Part shown: piece by piece, positions 1 through 8,511 of the stretch
Numbering within the stretch: position 1 is the first letter of the stretch
How the letters are laid out: each line of letters opens with the position of its first letter
Assembly: GCF_000192865.1 (NCBI RefSeq)
Contig: NC_015276.1
Location: 3,162,001 to 3,226,000 of the forward strand
DNA: 64,000 nucleotides
Direction: 5' to 3'
Source: Marinomonas mediterranea MMB-1
Lineage (GTDB): Bacteria > Pseudomonadota > Gammaproteobacteria > Pseudomonadales > Marinomonadaceae
Notes under the pieces: generated by a model
Told to the model about the DNA's origin: nothing
The model's input: only the letters and a program-made list of their open reading frames with translations
Database searches by the model: none
Program-made: the position numbers and the translations under genes

Positions 1-476
1 CAATGTATCGATACGGCTTAGATAAACTGGTTGAGCGATGCGCTGAAGAAGGCATTTTAGGACTGATTCTACCTGACTTACCTTATGAGCAAGCTGGGGG
101 CTTAAGAGCAGCCTGTGACAAGCACGGCATAGATCCGGTTTGGTTGGTTACGCCGGTGACACCAAAGGATCGAATGGCATTTCTTGCATCAAATGCTCAA
201 GGCTTTCTCTATTGTGTGGCCCGTTCTGGAGTGACGGGTAATTCCAATCACGATGGTGAAGGTGCGCAAACCGAGCTTCAACACTACCTTGCTTCGATCC
301 AAAGCGATTCAAGTGCGCCATTGGGCGTTGGATTTGGATTGCGTCGACGAGAGCAAATAAAAGAGCTCGAAGGTCATGCCGATATCGCCATTCTGGGCTC
401 GGCTTTGTTAGATGCTTACAACCAAGGCGGTCAAGAAACAGGAATCGCTTTATTTAAGGAACTGTTTAGCCATTAA
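1..476 (+). CDS. trpA: Tryptophan synthase alpha subunit, 5' truncated by window edge
   Basis: The C-terminal part (about 158 residues) of the TIM-barrel alpha subunit, which cleaves indole-3-glycerol phosphate to indole and glyceraldehyde 3-phosphate and passes indole to TrpB. Visible family landmarks are the NP-x-YRYG-type strand at the very start, the PDLP strand-loop, the SGVTG phosphate-loop segment, the GFG strand and the GSAL segment near the C-terminus. The catalytic Glu and Asp of the family lie upstream of the window. The reading frame is open to base 1, so the Met at base 3 is internal. A hairpin terminator follows, so trpA is the last gene of its operon. Confidence 0.93.
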   Translation, partial: MYRYGLDKLVERCAEEGILGLILPDLPYEQAGGLRAACDKHGIDPVWLVTPVTPKDRMAFLASNAQGFLYCVARSGVTGNSNHDGEGAQTELQHYLASIQSDSSAPLGVGFGLRRREQIKELEGHADIAILGSALLDAYNQGGQETGIALFKELFSH

Positions 477-484
477 CATTCAAA

Positions 485-537
485 ATTTGGGTTTGCCCTT
501 AACGGGGTAAACCCAAATCTCTTCTAATAATTTTTTT
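485..537 (+). terminator. Rho-independent terminator after trpA
   Basis: Perfect 10-bp arms ATTTGGGTTT / AAACCCAAAT (485-494 and 509-518), with an inner CCC/GGG pairing, are followed by a T7 run at 531-537. It lies 9 bases after the trpA stop codon. Confidence 0.7.
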
Positions 538-727
538 GTTACTGGTCGTCGTTAATGACTCTTCATTAATTACTGACGCTCTGATAATTCTCAGTCTACG
601 CCCTACTACTCCTAAGGTTTTTTGCGCAAATAGCAATTTGGGACACTTCTTTTTCCTTCCTTTTAGAGATACTTCAACTCACTTATGTACTGTTTATTTA
701 GTCGTTAATTTGAGGTAGAAGAGTATT

Positions 728-1870
728 ATGAAGTTAAAGAACGTACTCGCAATCATCGCAGGAGTCGGTGCTATTCTTTTAGCTGTCATTGTCGTTGACG
801 AGCTGGAACCCAAATCCTCTCCCAAAAAAGAGGCATCTGCTAATTCACTTCCTCCGACAACGGTTTTGTCAGCGGTTCCAACTTACCACAGATCACATTT
901 GTCACTGCTAGCAACAACGGCGAAGCGTTGGCCTGTAAAAATAAAAGCCACAAGCAACGCTCAGCTTATTTGGCTGGATCCGTTACTGGAACCCGGTCAG
1001 CTCGTTAAAAAAGGAACGCCTCTGGTTCGTCTTGATACGTCTAATCTTGCATCCAATTTAGCGCAAGCAAAAAGTGAACTAGCACAATCCAAACTGAACC
1101 TTGAAAAAACACAACACCAACAAGCGGTCATTTTAAAAACACGAAAGTCACAAAAAAGCTCTCCATTTGCTCGACTTGAACCTCAAATTTCTGCGGCTAA
1201 AGCTGAGCTTAGCCGCTCAGAGTATTTTTATGCCAGCGCCAAAAAGTCGTTCGAAGAAGCGACGATTGTTGCGCCATTCGATGCGATTATTACCCATAGA
1301 TATGTTAGCCCAGGCGAATGGTTGGAAGCTGGACAAATTTTGTTTGAACTAGCATCCAGTGATTCTTTGAATATTACACTTCCTATTTCTGAATTGAACT
1401 GGCGCAAAGCACAGCAGGCACTTAAAACCAACCAAATAACCGTCAACGATCGCGCAGGTAACCAATGGCCAGCACACCTGCGCTTTATCTCTCCTGAAGT
1501 TGACCCAATCACTCGACAACGACAGATTACCCTTTCGGTAACACAACCATACCAAAGCAATAAGCCCTTACTTGCAAACCAACAAGTCAAAGTCACACTG
1601 AATTTAAGCGAGCAACCCAACATCGTTGCTTTGCCTATTAGTAGTCTGACACGAGACGGCTTTATTTGGACTCTTAATGAAAATAACCGCCTTAACCAAG
1701 AGAAAGTAACCCTCATTGAGCAAAGAGAAAATCAAATTTTCGTCCGTTTCGACAACAACAGCAATGCTACTCGTGACGTCGTTGTTTACCCTCTTATCTC
1801 TATGCTGCCGGGCAAACAAGTGTCCCCTCAACCACTTAACGCCACATTGTCAACGGAGAAGACGGAATGA
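728..1870 (+). CDS. RND efflux periplasmic adaptor (membrane fusion protein)
   Basis: 380 residues. An N-terminal hydrophobic anchor (about residues 5-24) is followed by the first half of a lipoyl-like domain (WLDPLLEPGQLVKKGTPLVR region, about 80-100). An alpha-helical coiled-coil hairpin rich in Ala, Gln, Lys and Glu follows (about 105-180), then the second lipoyl half (APFDAIITHRYVSPGEWLEAGQ) and beta-barrel/membrane-proximal domains. This is the HlyD/AcrA order. It links an inner-membrane RND pump to an outer-membrane channel. Its last four bases overlap the RND pump gene (ATGA), so the two are translationally coupled. No TolC-type gene is next to it, so it probably uses a shared outer-membrane channel. 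Substrate unknown. Confidence 0.9.
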   Translation: MKLKNVLAIIAGVGAILLAVIVVDELEPKSSPKKEASANSLPPTTVLSAVPTYHRSHLSLLATTAKRWPVKIKATSNAQLIWLDPLLEPGQLVKKGTPLVRLDTSNLASNLAQAKSELAQSKLNLEKTQHQQAVILKTRKSQKSSPFARLEPQISAAKAELSRSEYFYASAKKSFEEATIVAPFDAIITHRYVSPGEWLEAGQILFELASSDSLNITLPISELNWRKAQQALKTNQITVNDRAGNQWPAHLRFISPEVDPITRQRQITLSVTQPYQSNKPLLANQQVKVTLNLSEQPNIVALPISSLTRDGFIWTLNENNRLNQEKVTLIEQRENQIFVRFDNNSNATRDVVVYPLISMLPGKQVSPQPLNATLSTEKTE

Positions 1871-4800
1871 ATTGGTTAACAAAGTGGTTCATCCACAATC
1901 CCGTCGGGGCAAATTTACTTATGCTTGCTATTTTAAGCAGCGGTGTGATGGCGATCAGTCAACTTAGGGTTGAATCCTTCCCTCAAATCGCACCATCTGC
2001 TTTAGTCATAAACGTTGCCTACCCTGGAGGCACGGCGAAACAAATTGACGAGAGCGTCACCCAACGAATAGAAGAATCCATTAGCGGAGTGGCTGGAATA
2101 AAACAAATCATCAGCCAATCCCGTGCAGGTATGGCAAGCGTGGTTGTACGAAAAACCAACCGCGCAGATTTAGATCAGCTATTGGAGGACGTAAAGAACA
2201 ATGTAAATGCCATTAGCAATTTCCCCGTTCTAGCGGAAAAACCTCAAATTACCCGAGAAGCATTTACAAATTTGGCTGCCTTTGTTGTGATATCTGGTGC
2301 CAGAAGCGACGATCAGTTACAACCCATCGCATTACAAGTAGAGCAAGCCCTTAGAAAACAACCTAACATTTCCAATGTCGAAAATTGGGGACATCGAAAA
2401 TCACAACTGGTGATCCAACCCAATTCAGATCATCTAAAAGAATTAGGAATGAACTTAGAGTATTTGGCATCCGCCATTGAAAAAATGTCGTTAGAGTTTA
2501 AAACAGGAGAATTAGTGAGCGACAAAGGTCGTATTATGGTACGAGGTGACGGCTACGCTGACAATCTTCAAAAACTCGGTCAGTTAGTCGTATTATCAGG
2601 CCCGTCAGGAACCATTCATTTGCATGACGTTGCAACCATACATCGCGGATTTGAGCAAAGTGGATCAATCGTTCGTAACAATGGAATCAACGCAATTGCG
2701 CTACTAATCAGCACCAGTCAAACCGATAACCTACTAAAAGTCAGTGACGCAATTGCCGATACGCTCTCAGAACAACGGCGAATTTTACCCAACGACATTC
2801 AATTAACGACACTGGCCGATATGGCGCCCTATATTGAAGATCAATTGTTTAGATTGGGCGATAACGCCTGGCAAGGGCTCATAATTGTCATCGTTTTACT
2901 AGGCTTATTTCTAAACCTAAAACTGGCATTTTGGGTAGCTGCGGGCATACCTGTCGCTATTGCAGGAACACTTGCCGCGATGAATCTTACTCATTACAGT
3001 ATCAACGATATTACGTTATTTGGTTTTATCCTCGTTCTGGGCATTCTTGTTGACGATGCCGTTGTAGTGGGCGAAGCAATTCACGAACAAAAAAGCCTTC
3101 TTCGCTCTACAGACGATCACAAAAAAAACGGCCGACTTGCAGCTTGGAAAGGCGTACATTCAGTCTCAGTTGCTACCATTTTTGGTGTATTGACCACCAT
3201 TGCCGCCTTTTCACCCATGCTATGGATTAACAATGATCTAGCAAAAGTATTGGCAGGGTTTTCGGCAGTTGTTATTTTCGCCCTGATATTTTCTCTGATA
3301 GAGAGTAAATTTATACTCCCTTCTCACCTTGCCCAAAGCCGCTTCTCTTCAGAACCTCAAGGTTGGATAGGAAAAATACAATCCATTGCTCAATCTGGGC
3401 TAACTTGGTTTAACCTCAAGATTTACCAACAAACACTGGAGACAGCGTTAAAGTTTAAATTCGCCACTTTACTTGGCTTTATTGCTTTTATTGTTCTGGC
3501 TTACGGTATGTGGTCAACGGGCAGTATTCGAAGCGCTCTCTTTCCTGAAATTCCCGGCCGCTACCTAACCGCAAAAGTTTCATTAGAAGACAATGCACCA
3601 CTTCCTCTCCAAAAAAGTGCATTGTATCAAATTGAACAATCTATGGAAAAAGTAGAGCAATCACTCGTTAAGCGTTTCTCCCTCACAGAAGACCCTGTTA
3701 AAAATCTACTCTCTTGGTCGGATGGCTATGGAGATATTGAAATAACAGCAGAGCTGACCAGTGAAGCACTGCGTAAAATCCCGGGTAATTTATTAATCGA
3801 CAGATGGCGCCAGCACACAGGCAGTATTGAAGGAGCCTATTCAGTGCAGTTCAGCTCCGGCGACTCTCCTGCTGGCAAAACCTTTCTGTCTGTCACCTCA
3901 GCCGATAGAGAGTTAGCGAAACGCGTTAGCACTCGGCTTTCGCAAGCCTTGTCGATACTACCAGGTGTTGCAGATGTCTATAATAACGGCAAAGATGGAC
4001 AGCTTCAGGTTCGTTTATTGCTGAATGAATACGGTCAACAATTAGGGCTGACTCAAAGCGCGTTAGCCCGTTTAGCAGGGGAAGCATTCGGGGAGCGAGC
4101 GATTCATCGATTGCTTGAACAAGGCCAAGAAACCAAAGTGTTACTGCAATATCCGCGTAAAGACAGAATGAGCCTTGCACAACTAAAGCACGCCAGTGTG
4201 ATGCTTTCCGAAGGAAAACAAGTTGTATTGGGCGATATAGCAGAACTAAAACTCGAACAAGAGCCGCAAGTTGTTTATCGCCGTAACCGAGATCAGGTGA
4301 TCAATGTGTATTGGAAGCAAAATCGCTCTATTCAGCCTCCTGAACAAACCATGGCACAGTTGCAAGATACGATTCATGCCCTCCAACACGAATACCCAAA
4401 TGTAAATATACGAGCAGGTGGTGAATTTGAAGAGATTGGTGAAGTATCAAGCGGCTTTAAATCGGCAATGATCCTAACGATTTTGTTCATATATATTTTG
4501 CTTGCGGTGCCGCTAAAATCCTATTGGCAACCTTTTATTATAATGGCGGTTATTCCGTTTGGTTTTGCGGGTTCGATATTTGGCCATTACATTATGGATT
4601 TGCCCATAAGCTTATTGTCTATGTTCGGGATGATGGCGATGACAGGGATTGTCATCAACGATTCTCTGGTATTGATCACACGATTTAACAGCGAGTTTCG
4701 TTCAGGAATGCCACTTAAGCAGGCATTAATCACCACAGGAACCAGTCGTTTTCGCGCCATTTTCTTAACCACCATAACCACGGTATGCGGGCTTTTGCCG

Positions 4801-4974
4801 TTGCTAAGCGAAAGTGCGGAACAAGCGCAATATTTAAAACCTGCGGCAGTGTCACTCGTATTCGGTGAACTCTTCGCTACCACAGTAACGCTTATATTAA
4901 TTCCCATTTTGCTAGGGTTAACGTCGAGAAAAATGTCAGAGCCACGCACAGAGGGCTCGTTGAAAAACGCTTAA
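1867..4974 (+). CDS. RND family efflux transporter permease (AcrB-like)
   Basis: 1035 residues, the usual length for the AcrB superfamily: a start NWLTKWFIHNP with a first transmembrane helix, two large periplasmic loops and two six-helix bundles. The TM4 proton-relay pair is present as ILVDDAVVVGEAI (D396, D397). In TM10 the Lys found in AcrB is replaced: the segment reads GIVINDSLVL, which I recall as typical of a separate subclass of proteobacterial RND pumps. It is proton-driven and should export hydrophobic or cationic compounds with the adaptor encoded directly upstream. Symbol and substrate cannot be assigned. The AraC-type gene downstream is a plausible but unproven regulator. Confidence 0.92.
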   Translation: MNWLTKWFIHNPVGANLLMLAILSSGVMAISQLRVESFPQIAPSALVINVAYPGGTAKQIDESVTQRIEESISGVAGIKQIISQSRAGMASVVVRKTNRADLDQLLEDVKNNVNAISNFPVLAEKPQITREAFTNLAAFVVISGARSDDQLQPIALQVEQALRKQPNISNVENWGHRKSQLVIQPNSDHLKELGMNLEYLASAIEKMSLEFKTGELVSDKGRIMVRGDGYADNLQKLGQLVVLSGPSGTIHLHDVATIHRGFEQSGSIVRNNGINAIALLISTSQTDNLLKVSDAIADTLSEQRRILPNDIQLTTLADMAPYIEDQLFRLGDNAWQGLIIVIVLLGLFLNLKLAFWVAAGIPVAIAGTLAAMNLTHYSINDITLFGFILVLGILVDDAVVVGEAIHEQKSLLRSTDDHKKNGRLAAWKGVHSVSVATIFGVLTTIAAFSPMLWINNDLAKVLAGFSAVVIFALIFSLIESKFILPSHLAQSRFSSEPQGWIGKIQSIAQSGLTWFNLKIYQQTLETALKFKFATLLGFIAFIVLAYGMWSTGSIRSALFPEIPGRYLTAKVSLEDNAPLPLQKSALYQIEQSMEKVEQSLVKRFSLTEDPVKNLLSWSDGYGDIEITAELTSEALRKIPGNLLIDRWRQHTGSIEGAYSVQFSSGDSPAGKTFLSVTSADRELAKRVSTRLSQALSILPGVADVYNNGKDGQLQVRLLLNEYGQQLGLTQSALARLAGEAFGERAIHRLLEQGQETKVLLQYPRKDRMSLAQLKHASVMLSEGKQVVLGDIAELKLEQEPQVVYRRNRDQVINVYWKQNRSIQPPEQTMAQLQDTIHALQHEYPNVNIRAGGEFEEIGEVSSGFKSAMILTILFIYILLAVPLKSYWQPFIIMAVIPFGFAGSIFGHYIMDLPISLLSMFGMMAMTGIVINDSLVLITRFNSEFRSGMPLKQALITTGTSRFRAIFLTTITTVCGLLPLLSESAEQAQYLKPAAVSLVFGELFATTVTLILIPILLGLTSRKMSEPRTEGSLKNA

Positions 4975-4990
4975 TCGGTAACAAAGGTTG

Positions 4991-5042
4991 CACTCTTGCA
5001 CCGCGCTTTTACCCACTAAGAGCGCGGTGCAAAATAAGAGTG
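4991..5042. terminator. Long hairpin after the RND operon
   Basis: Perfect 12-bp arms TTGCACCGCGCT (4996-5007) and AGCGCGGTGCAA (5021-5032) lie inside outer arms CACTCT (4991-4996) and AGAGTG (5037-5042). It begins 17 bases after the pump stop codon. There is no clear U-tract, so it may be an mRNA-stabilising hairpin or an operator rather than an intrinsic terminator. Confidence 0.45.
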
Positions 5043-5125
5043 TGATGCGAAATACAGTGATTAAATTGATTTAACTCTCTCAACATCCGATACTGTTTCT
5101 TACTTTATCTTATGAGCTTTCCTTT

Positions 5126-6040
5126 GTGACCTACTTCGGTAAAGAGACAAGTATCAACATTCCTGCCCTCTTAGTGCCAGAGATGGCACTACTTAATAGG
5201 CTACCTAAGCATCGTCGAAAACGATTTGAACAAGCGTTACATCTGATGTATGAAAGCTTTGAAGAGCATATGTCTTGGGAACAAATCGCCACTCATTGTT
5301 CAATCTCTCCTTATCATTTCCATCGCCAATTTACAGAGTTTTTTAACGAAACACCCGGACAATATATGAATAGACTGCGGCTTCAAATCGCAGTAAATCT
5401 ATTGATGAGCGATACTTCAATAAACATCACAAATGTCGCGCAAAAGTGCGGTTTTTCGTCTTCGCAAGCACTTGGAAAAGCACTCAAGCGAGAACTGGGT
5501 GTAACAGCGAAACACATCCAAGGCATGGGAAAAAACTCAACACCGAAAGAAACCACAACGTTTTTAAACCAACTTGCGCACCCTGGAAGAAATACGTCTC
5601 TGGAACAAGAGTTAGCACAGTTTATGACAACTGAGTTAATCTGGTACCCTCCAAGAGGGGTTAAAAAAGTATGGCTTAGTAACACGGATTGGGATGCTAT
5701 TTTTGCAACTTATGGGGCCCGATCAACACGACTACTCGGTGCAACACCAATAGATCAATTGGAAAACAGTTGGAGTGAAATTCATACGACAATAGGAGAC
5801 TGGCAAAGCGATGTACAAGAGTATGATTTCTTTATCCCTGAGGGGCTTTATTTTTGCAGCGACGTGTATATAACAGGAGATGTAGGCTATTTAACAGCAC
5901 TTGAACACTTGTTTAACCTTGCGGAGAAGAAAAAGCTCAAAATTAATGCACACGCGTTCTTTGTAGAAATGGTTCGAAGCATCGAACTGAGTCAAACGGG
6001 CGGCGTTACATTTTCGTTTCAAATTCCCATTGTATCGTAA
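5126..6040 (+). CDS. AraC-family transcriptional regulator with C-terminal effector domain
   Basis: 304 residues from a GTG start; the nearest upstream ATG (5112) hits a stop after five codons, and the next in-frame ATG would remove the leading 19 residues. The DNA-binding double helix-turn-helix is N-terminal (about residues 37-135: SWEQIATHCSISPYHFHRQF and VAQKCGFSSSQALGKAL). A roughly 130-residue C-terminal domain begins near LIWYPPRGVKKVW. This order (HTH first, ligand domain last) matches Rob/GyrI-like AraC regulators, although the effector domain is divergent. It lies just downstream of the RND pump genes and may respond to their substrates. Confidence 0.85.
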   Translation: MTYFGKETSINIPALLVPEMALLNRLPKHRRKRFEQALHLMYESFEEHMSWEQIATHCSISPYHFHRQFTEFFNETPGQYMNRLRLQIAVNLLMSDTSINITNVAQKCGFSSSQALGKALKRELGVTAKHIQGMGKNSTPKETTTFLNQLAHPGRNTSLEQELAQFMTTELIWYPPRGVKKVWLSNTDWDAIFATYGARSTRLLGATPIDQLENSWSEIHTTIGDWQSDVQEYDFFIPEGLYFCSDVYITGDVGYLTALEHLFNLAEKKKLKINAHAFFVEMVRSIELSQTGGVTFSFQIPIVS

Positions 6041-6048
6041 CCGTCATT

Positions 6049-6079
6049 TACGGTGGTAACTGTTCTAATCACCACCGTA
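6049..6079 (+). terminator. Hairpin after the AraC-type gene
   Basis: Arms TACGGTGGT (6049-6057) and ACCACCGTA (6071-6079) sit between the convergent araC-type and anti-sigma genes. The U-tract is weak (ATCTGTTCTATA). Confidence 0.45.
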
Positions 6080-6102
6080 TCTGTTCTATATAGGGAAAAG
6101 CA

Positions 6103-6780
6103 TTATCTAGGTTGCACGTATCCTACCGCCATTAACTCTCCACTGGGTACGCCCGAACGAGAGCCACCTTTCGCTTCTTCGGTTATAATGACACGTAATA
6201 CACTGATACTATTTACAATCGCTGGATCAATCGCTTTGATCTGAGTCTCTGATAGATCCGTTACACCTAAAGAAACTGGTTCATCTCGTCCAACAATCGC
6301 CCACAACTCAAGATCTTTGTTGTCAGCGATACGGCCTTCAATAGGCGATATTCGAATGCGGTCTGTCACATCGTCAAACTGAACGTTTAATTTGATACCT
6401 TCTTCTATCGCAACAATTTGTGTTTGATACTTAGCTTTAAATTGAGTGGGAGACACCAACCAAATGGCGCACGTAATGAAAAACACCATAAGCGCTAACC
6501 AAGTAAAGCGTTTTTTGAAACGCGTCCTAGGCAGCACATTGACTTTATCATCGTCTTCAATGGCTTTACGAATCAATGCTCGCCAAACCGTAGGTGACAT
6601 GGATTCTGGTGATTGACTCGACAGCTCGCCTAAACGCTCTACCCAGTACTCATATTCGCCAGTCAGCGCGCTATCCGTCGACAAGCGGCGTTCGAACTCC
6701 TGAGCGTCTGAGGCTGATAAGATCCCCGCTGCGTACTCAGCGGCAAGAAGACTGTCCTTGTGTTTTTTATCATTATTCAT
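6103..6780 (-). CDS. RskA-type anti-sigma factor
   Basis: 225 residues. The N-terminal helix region (LLAAEYAAGILSASDAQEFERRL) is the usual sigma-binding start of class II / RskA-like anti-sigma factors. One transmembrane helix lies at about residues 89-107 (FTWLALMVFFITCAIWLVS), followed by a periplasmic domain with ELWAIVG and the VPSGELMAVG-type C-terminal motif. It should hold an ECF sigma factor at the membrane until a signal releases it. Unusually, no sigma-factor gene is adjacent: the upstream neighbour on this strand is a DUF3422 gene 151 bases away. The partner sigma must be elsewhere or lost. Confidence 0.85.
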   Translation of the reverse strand: MNNDKKHKDSLLAAEYAAGILSASDAQEFERRLSTDSALTGEYEYWVERLGELSSQSPESMSPTVWRALIRKAIEDDDKVNVLPRTRFKKRFTWLALMVFFITCAIWLVSPTQFKAKYQTQIVAIEEGIKLNVQFDDVTDRIRISPIEGRIADNKDLELWAIVGRDEPVSLGVTDLSETQIKAIDPAIVNSISVLRVIITEEAKGGSRSGVPSGELMAVGYVQPR

Positions 6781-6931
6781 AGGCTAATGACCTGTTATTG
6801 CGCCCTGTTGGATTTTATTATTCGAATTCAAGCTGCAAAATGTCATAAGTCGGTTGCAAATAAAACGGTCACCAATACATTGAGACATGTTGTTGTAATC
6901 GCAACGTCCTTCAGGCTTAGTTCGGGCTTAT

Positions 6932-8248
6932 TTATTGGCCTTTTGCTAACTTGAGGAACCCTTTGTGTATTCTTCTAGTAGTAAACCATACACCACCAAC
7001 AATCAATGGTACAGACAGACCAACAACAAGACTTTTATCAAAACTAACACCTTGTTCGTAAACGGCCTCTATTAAATGCTTTACTAGCCCAACGCTGTAA
7101 TAACTTATAGCGGCAACGGATAAGCCTTCTACTGTATGTTGCATCGCAAGTTGTATTTTAGAACGCCGATCCATTGATGCAAGTAAGTGTTGATTCTGCG
7201 CCTGAATCGACATTTCAACCTTGGTTCGCATCATGTCGGAAACACGGTCGATTCGCGTTGATAAGCTCTCTAGGTGTTCATTTGTCGTTTTACACGTTCG
7301 AACCGCAGGCGTTAAACGACGCGTCATAAATTCAGTGAGCGTCAGATGTCCCGATACTTCGTCTTCTTTGAGCTCTTGCAGCCTTTTGAGAACAAGCTCA
7401 TGATACGCAATGGTCGCACTGAAACGGTACGTGCATTTTGCTCGGGCATCTTCAACCCACGCGGCCATATCGATGAGCTTTGCAAGTAATTCAGGTTCAT
7501 CTTGTTTCAGTGTGTTCTCACTTAATAATGACGTCATTGAAGCAAGCTTGTCGTCCATTGAACTCAATTGTCGACTGTACTCTCTTGCCATGGGCAAACC
7601 GAGCAGCGCTATCAGACGATATGATTCGATCTCTATGATTCTTCGAACCATACGACCTAATTGGCTGTCACTCATATTACGGTTGTAGACAAGAAAACGC
7701 CCACAGCCATCACTGTGTAATTGAAAACTTGTCCAGAGCTGAGCATCGCCACTTTGCGGCTGACTACCGACAAGTCGCATGCCTTCAAAGAAAGATTTTA
7801 CTTCGGCCAATTCGGGTTCAACTTGTTCGCGCGCATCTTCAACCGCAAGATGGAATGCCGCGACCACAACACCCACCATATTAGCAACCCAATTTGGCGG
7901 GAGAGTTTGCAGCGACGTGGTTGCAAAAGGGTCCCTTAAAAAAGGCCCGCCTTCATTAATCACAAGATAAGACACAAACTCTGAGTGAGTTTCTCGCCTT
8001 ATACGAATGTCATTTACTTCAAACTCTAGACAGGCTCCATCCTCTGCCGGTGGAACCAATCCATAGCGGCGAAACAAATCACAGAAATGCAAAAAGTCTG
8101 CTAATTTTCCTTCCGAATCCAACATAATAGCCAGATAACTAACACGCGACGGGCTTTTAATAACCTGAAATTGTCTTGAATGAAGTTCGGCATAAAGCGC
8201 GTCTCGCTGAGGATGTATAGAGAGCTGGTAAGGATTTGTTGTTGTCAT
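6932..8248 (-). CDS. DUF3422 family membrane protein
   Basis: 438 residues from the ATG at 8248 (MTTTNPYQLS). An in-frame extension of 28 codons exists, but its sequence is not typical of the family, whose members begin close to the HPQRDALYAELHSRQF motif. The protein is mostly soluble and helical, with a coiled-coil-like region (TNEHLESLSTRIDRVSDMMR) followed by two C-terminal transmembrane helices (about residues 374-392 and 405-424) and a short basic tail. The family is widespread in proteobacteria and uncharacterised. No strong ribosome-binding site is visible before either start. Confidence 0.85.
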   Translation of the reverse strand: MTTTNPYQLSIHPQRDALYAELHSRQFQVIKSPSRVSYLAIMLDSEGKLADFLHFCDLFRRYGLVPPAEDGACLEFEVNDIRIRRETHSEFVSYLVINEGGPFLRDPFATTSLQTLPPNWVANMVGVVVAAFHLAVEDAREQVEPELAEVKSFFEGMRLVGSQPQSGDAQLWTSFQLHSDGCGRFLVYNRNMSDSQLGRMVRRIIEIESYRLIALLGLPMAREYSRQLSSMDDKLASMTSLLSENTLKQDEPELLAKLIDMAAWVEDARAKCTYRFSATIAYHELVLKRLQELKEDEVSGHLTLTEFMTRRLTPAVRTCKTTNEHLESLSTRIDRVSDMMRTKVEMSIQAQNQHLLASMDRRSKIQLAMQHTVEGLSVAAISYYSVGLVKHLIEAVYEQGVSFDKSLVVGLSVPLIVGGVWFTTRRIHKGFLKLAKGQ

Positions 8249-8511
8249 TTTTTTGCGTCGTGACGTCTCAGAATCGTTAAAAATAATGTTATTTATGCCT
8301 ATCTTTTGGAAAAAATTCAAACACAAGTGCACTATTGCAGCGTGATTACTCTCATAAAAGCGTCATTTCGCTGTCATATTTTTCTGAGAAGGTAGATTTT
8401 ATCTATAAAAGCACGCTGATCAAAAAAATTAGCTTTGATAAATCACGAATAAGTCGCTTGTCATGCAATTAAAAAGAAGGGCCTTCGGCCTAGTTATAAG
8501 GAGAATGTCTT

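Noticed and set aside
536..718. 60-codon ORF between trpA and the efflux operon.
   Set aside because: No ribosome-binding site, no protein-like pattern, and it begins at the trpA terminator T-run.
1228..1716. 162-codon antisense ORF opposite the membrane fusion protein gene.
   Set aside because: Overlaps a well-supported gene entirely and shows no family features.
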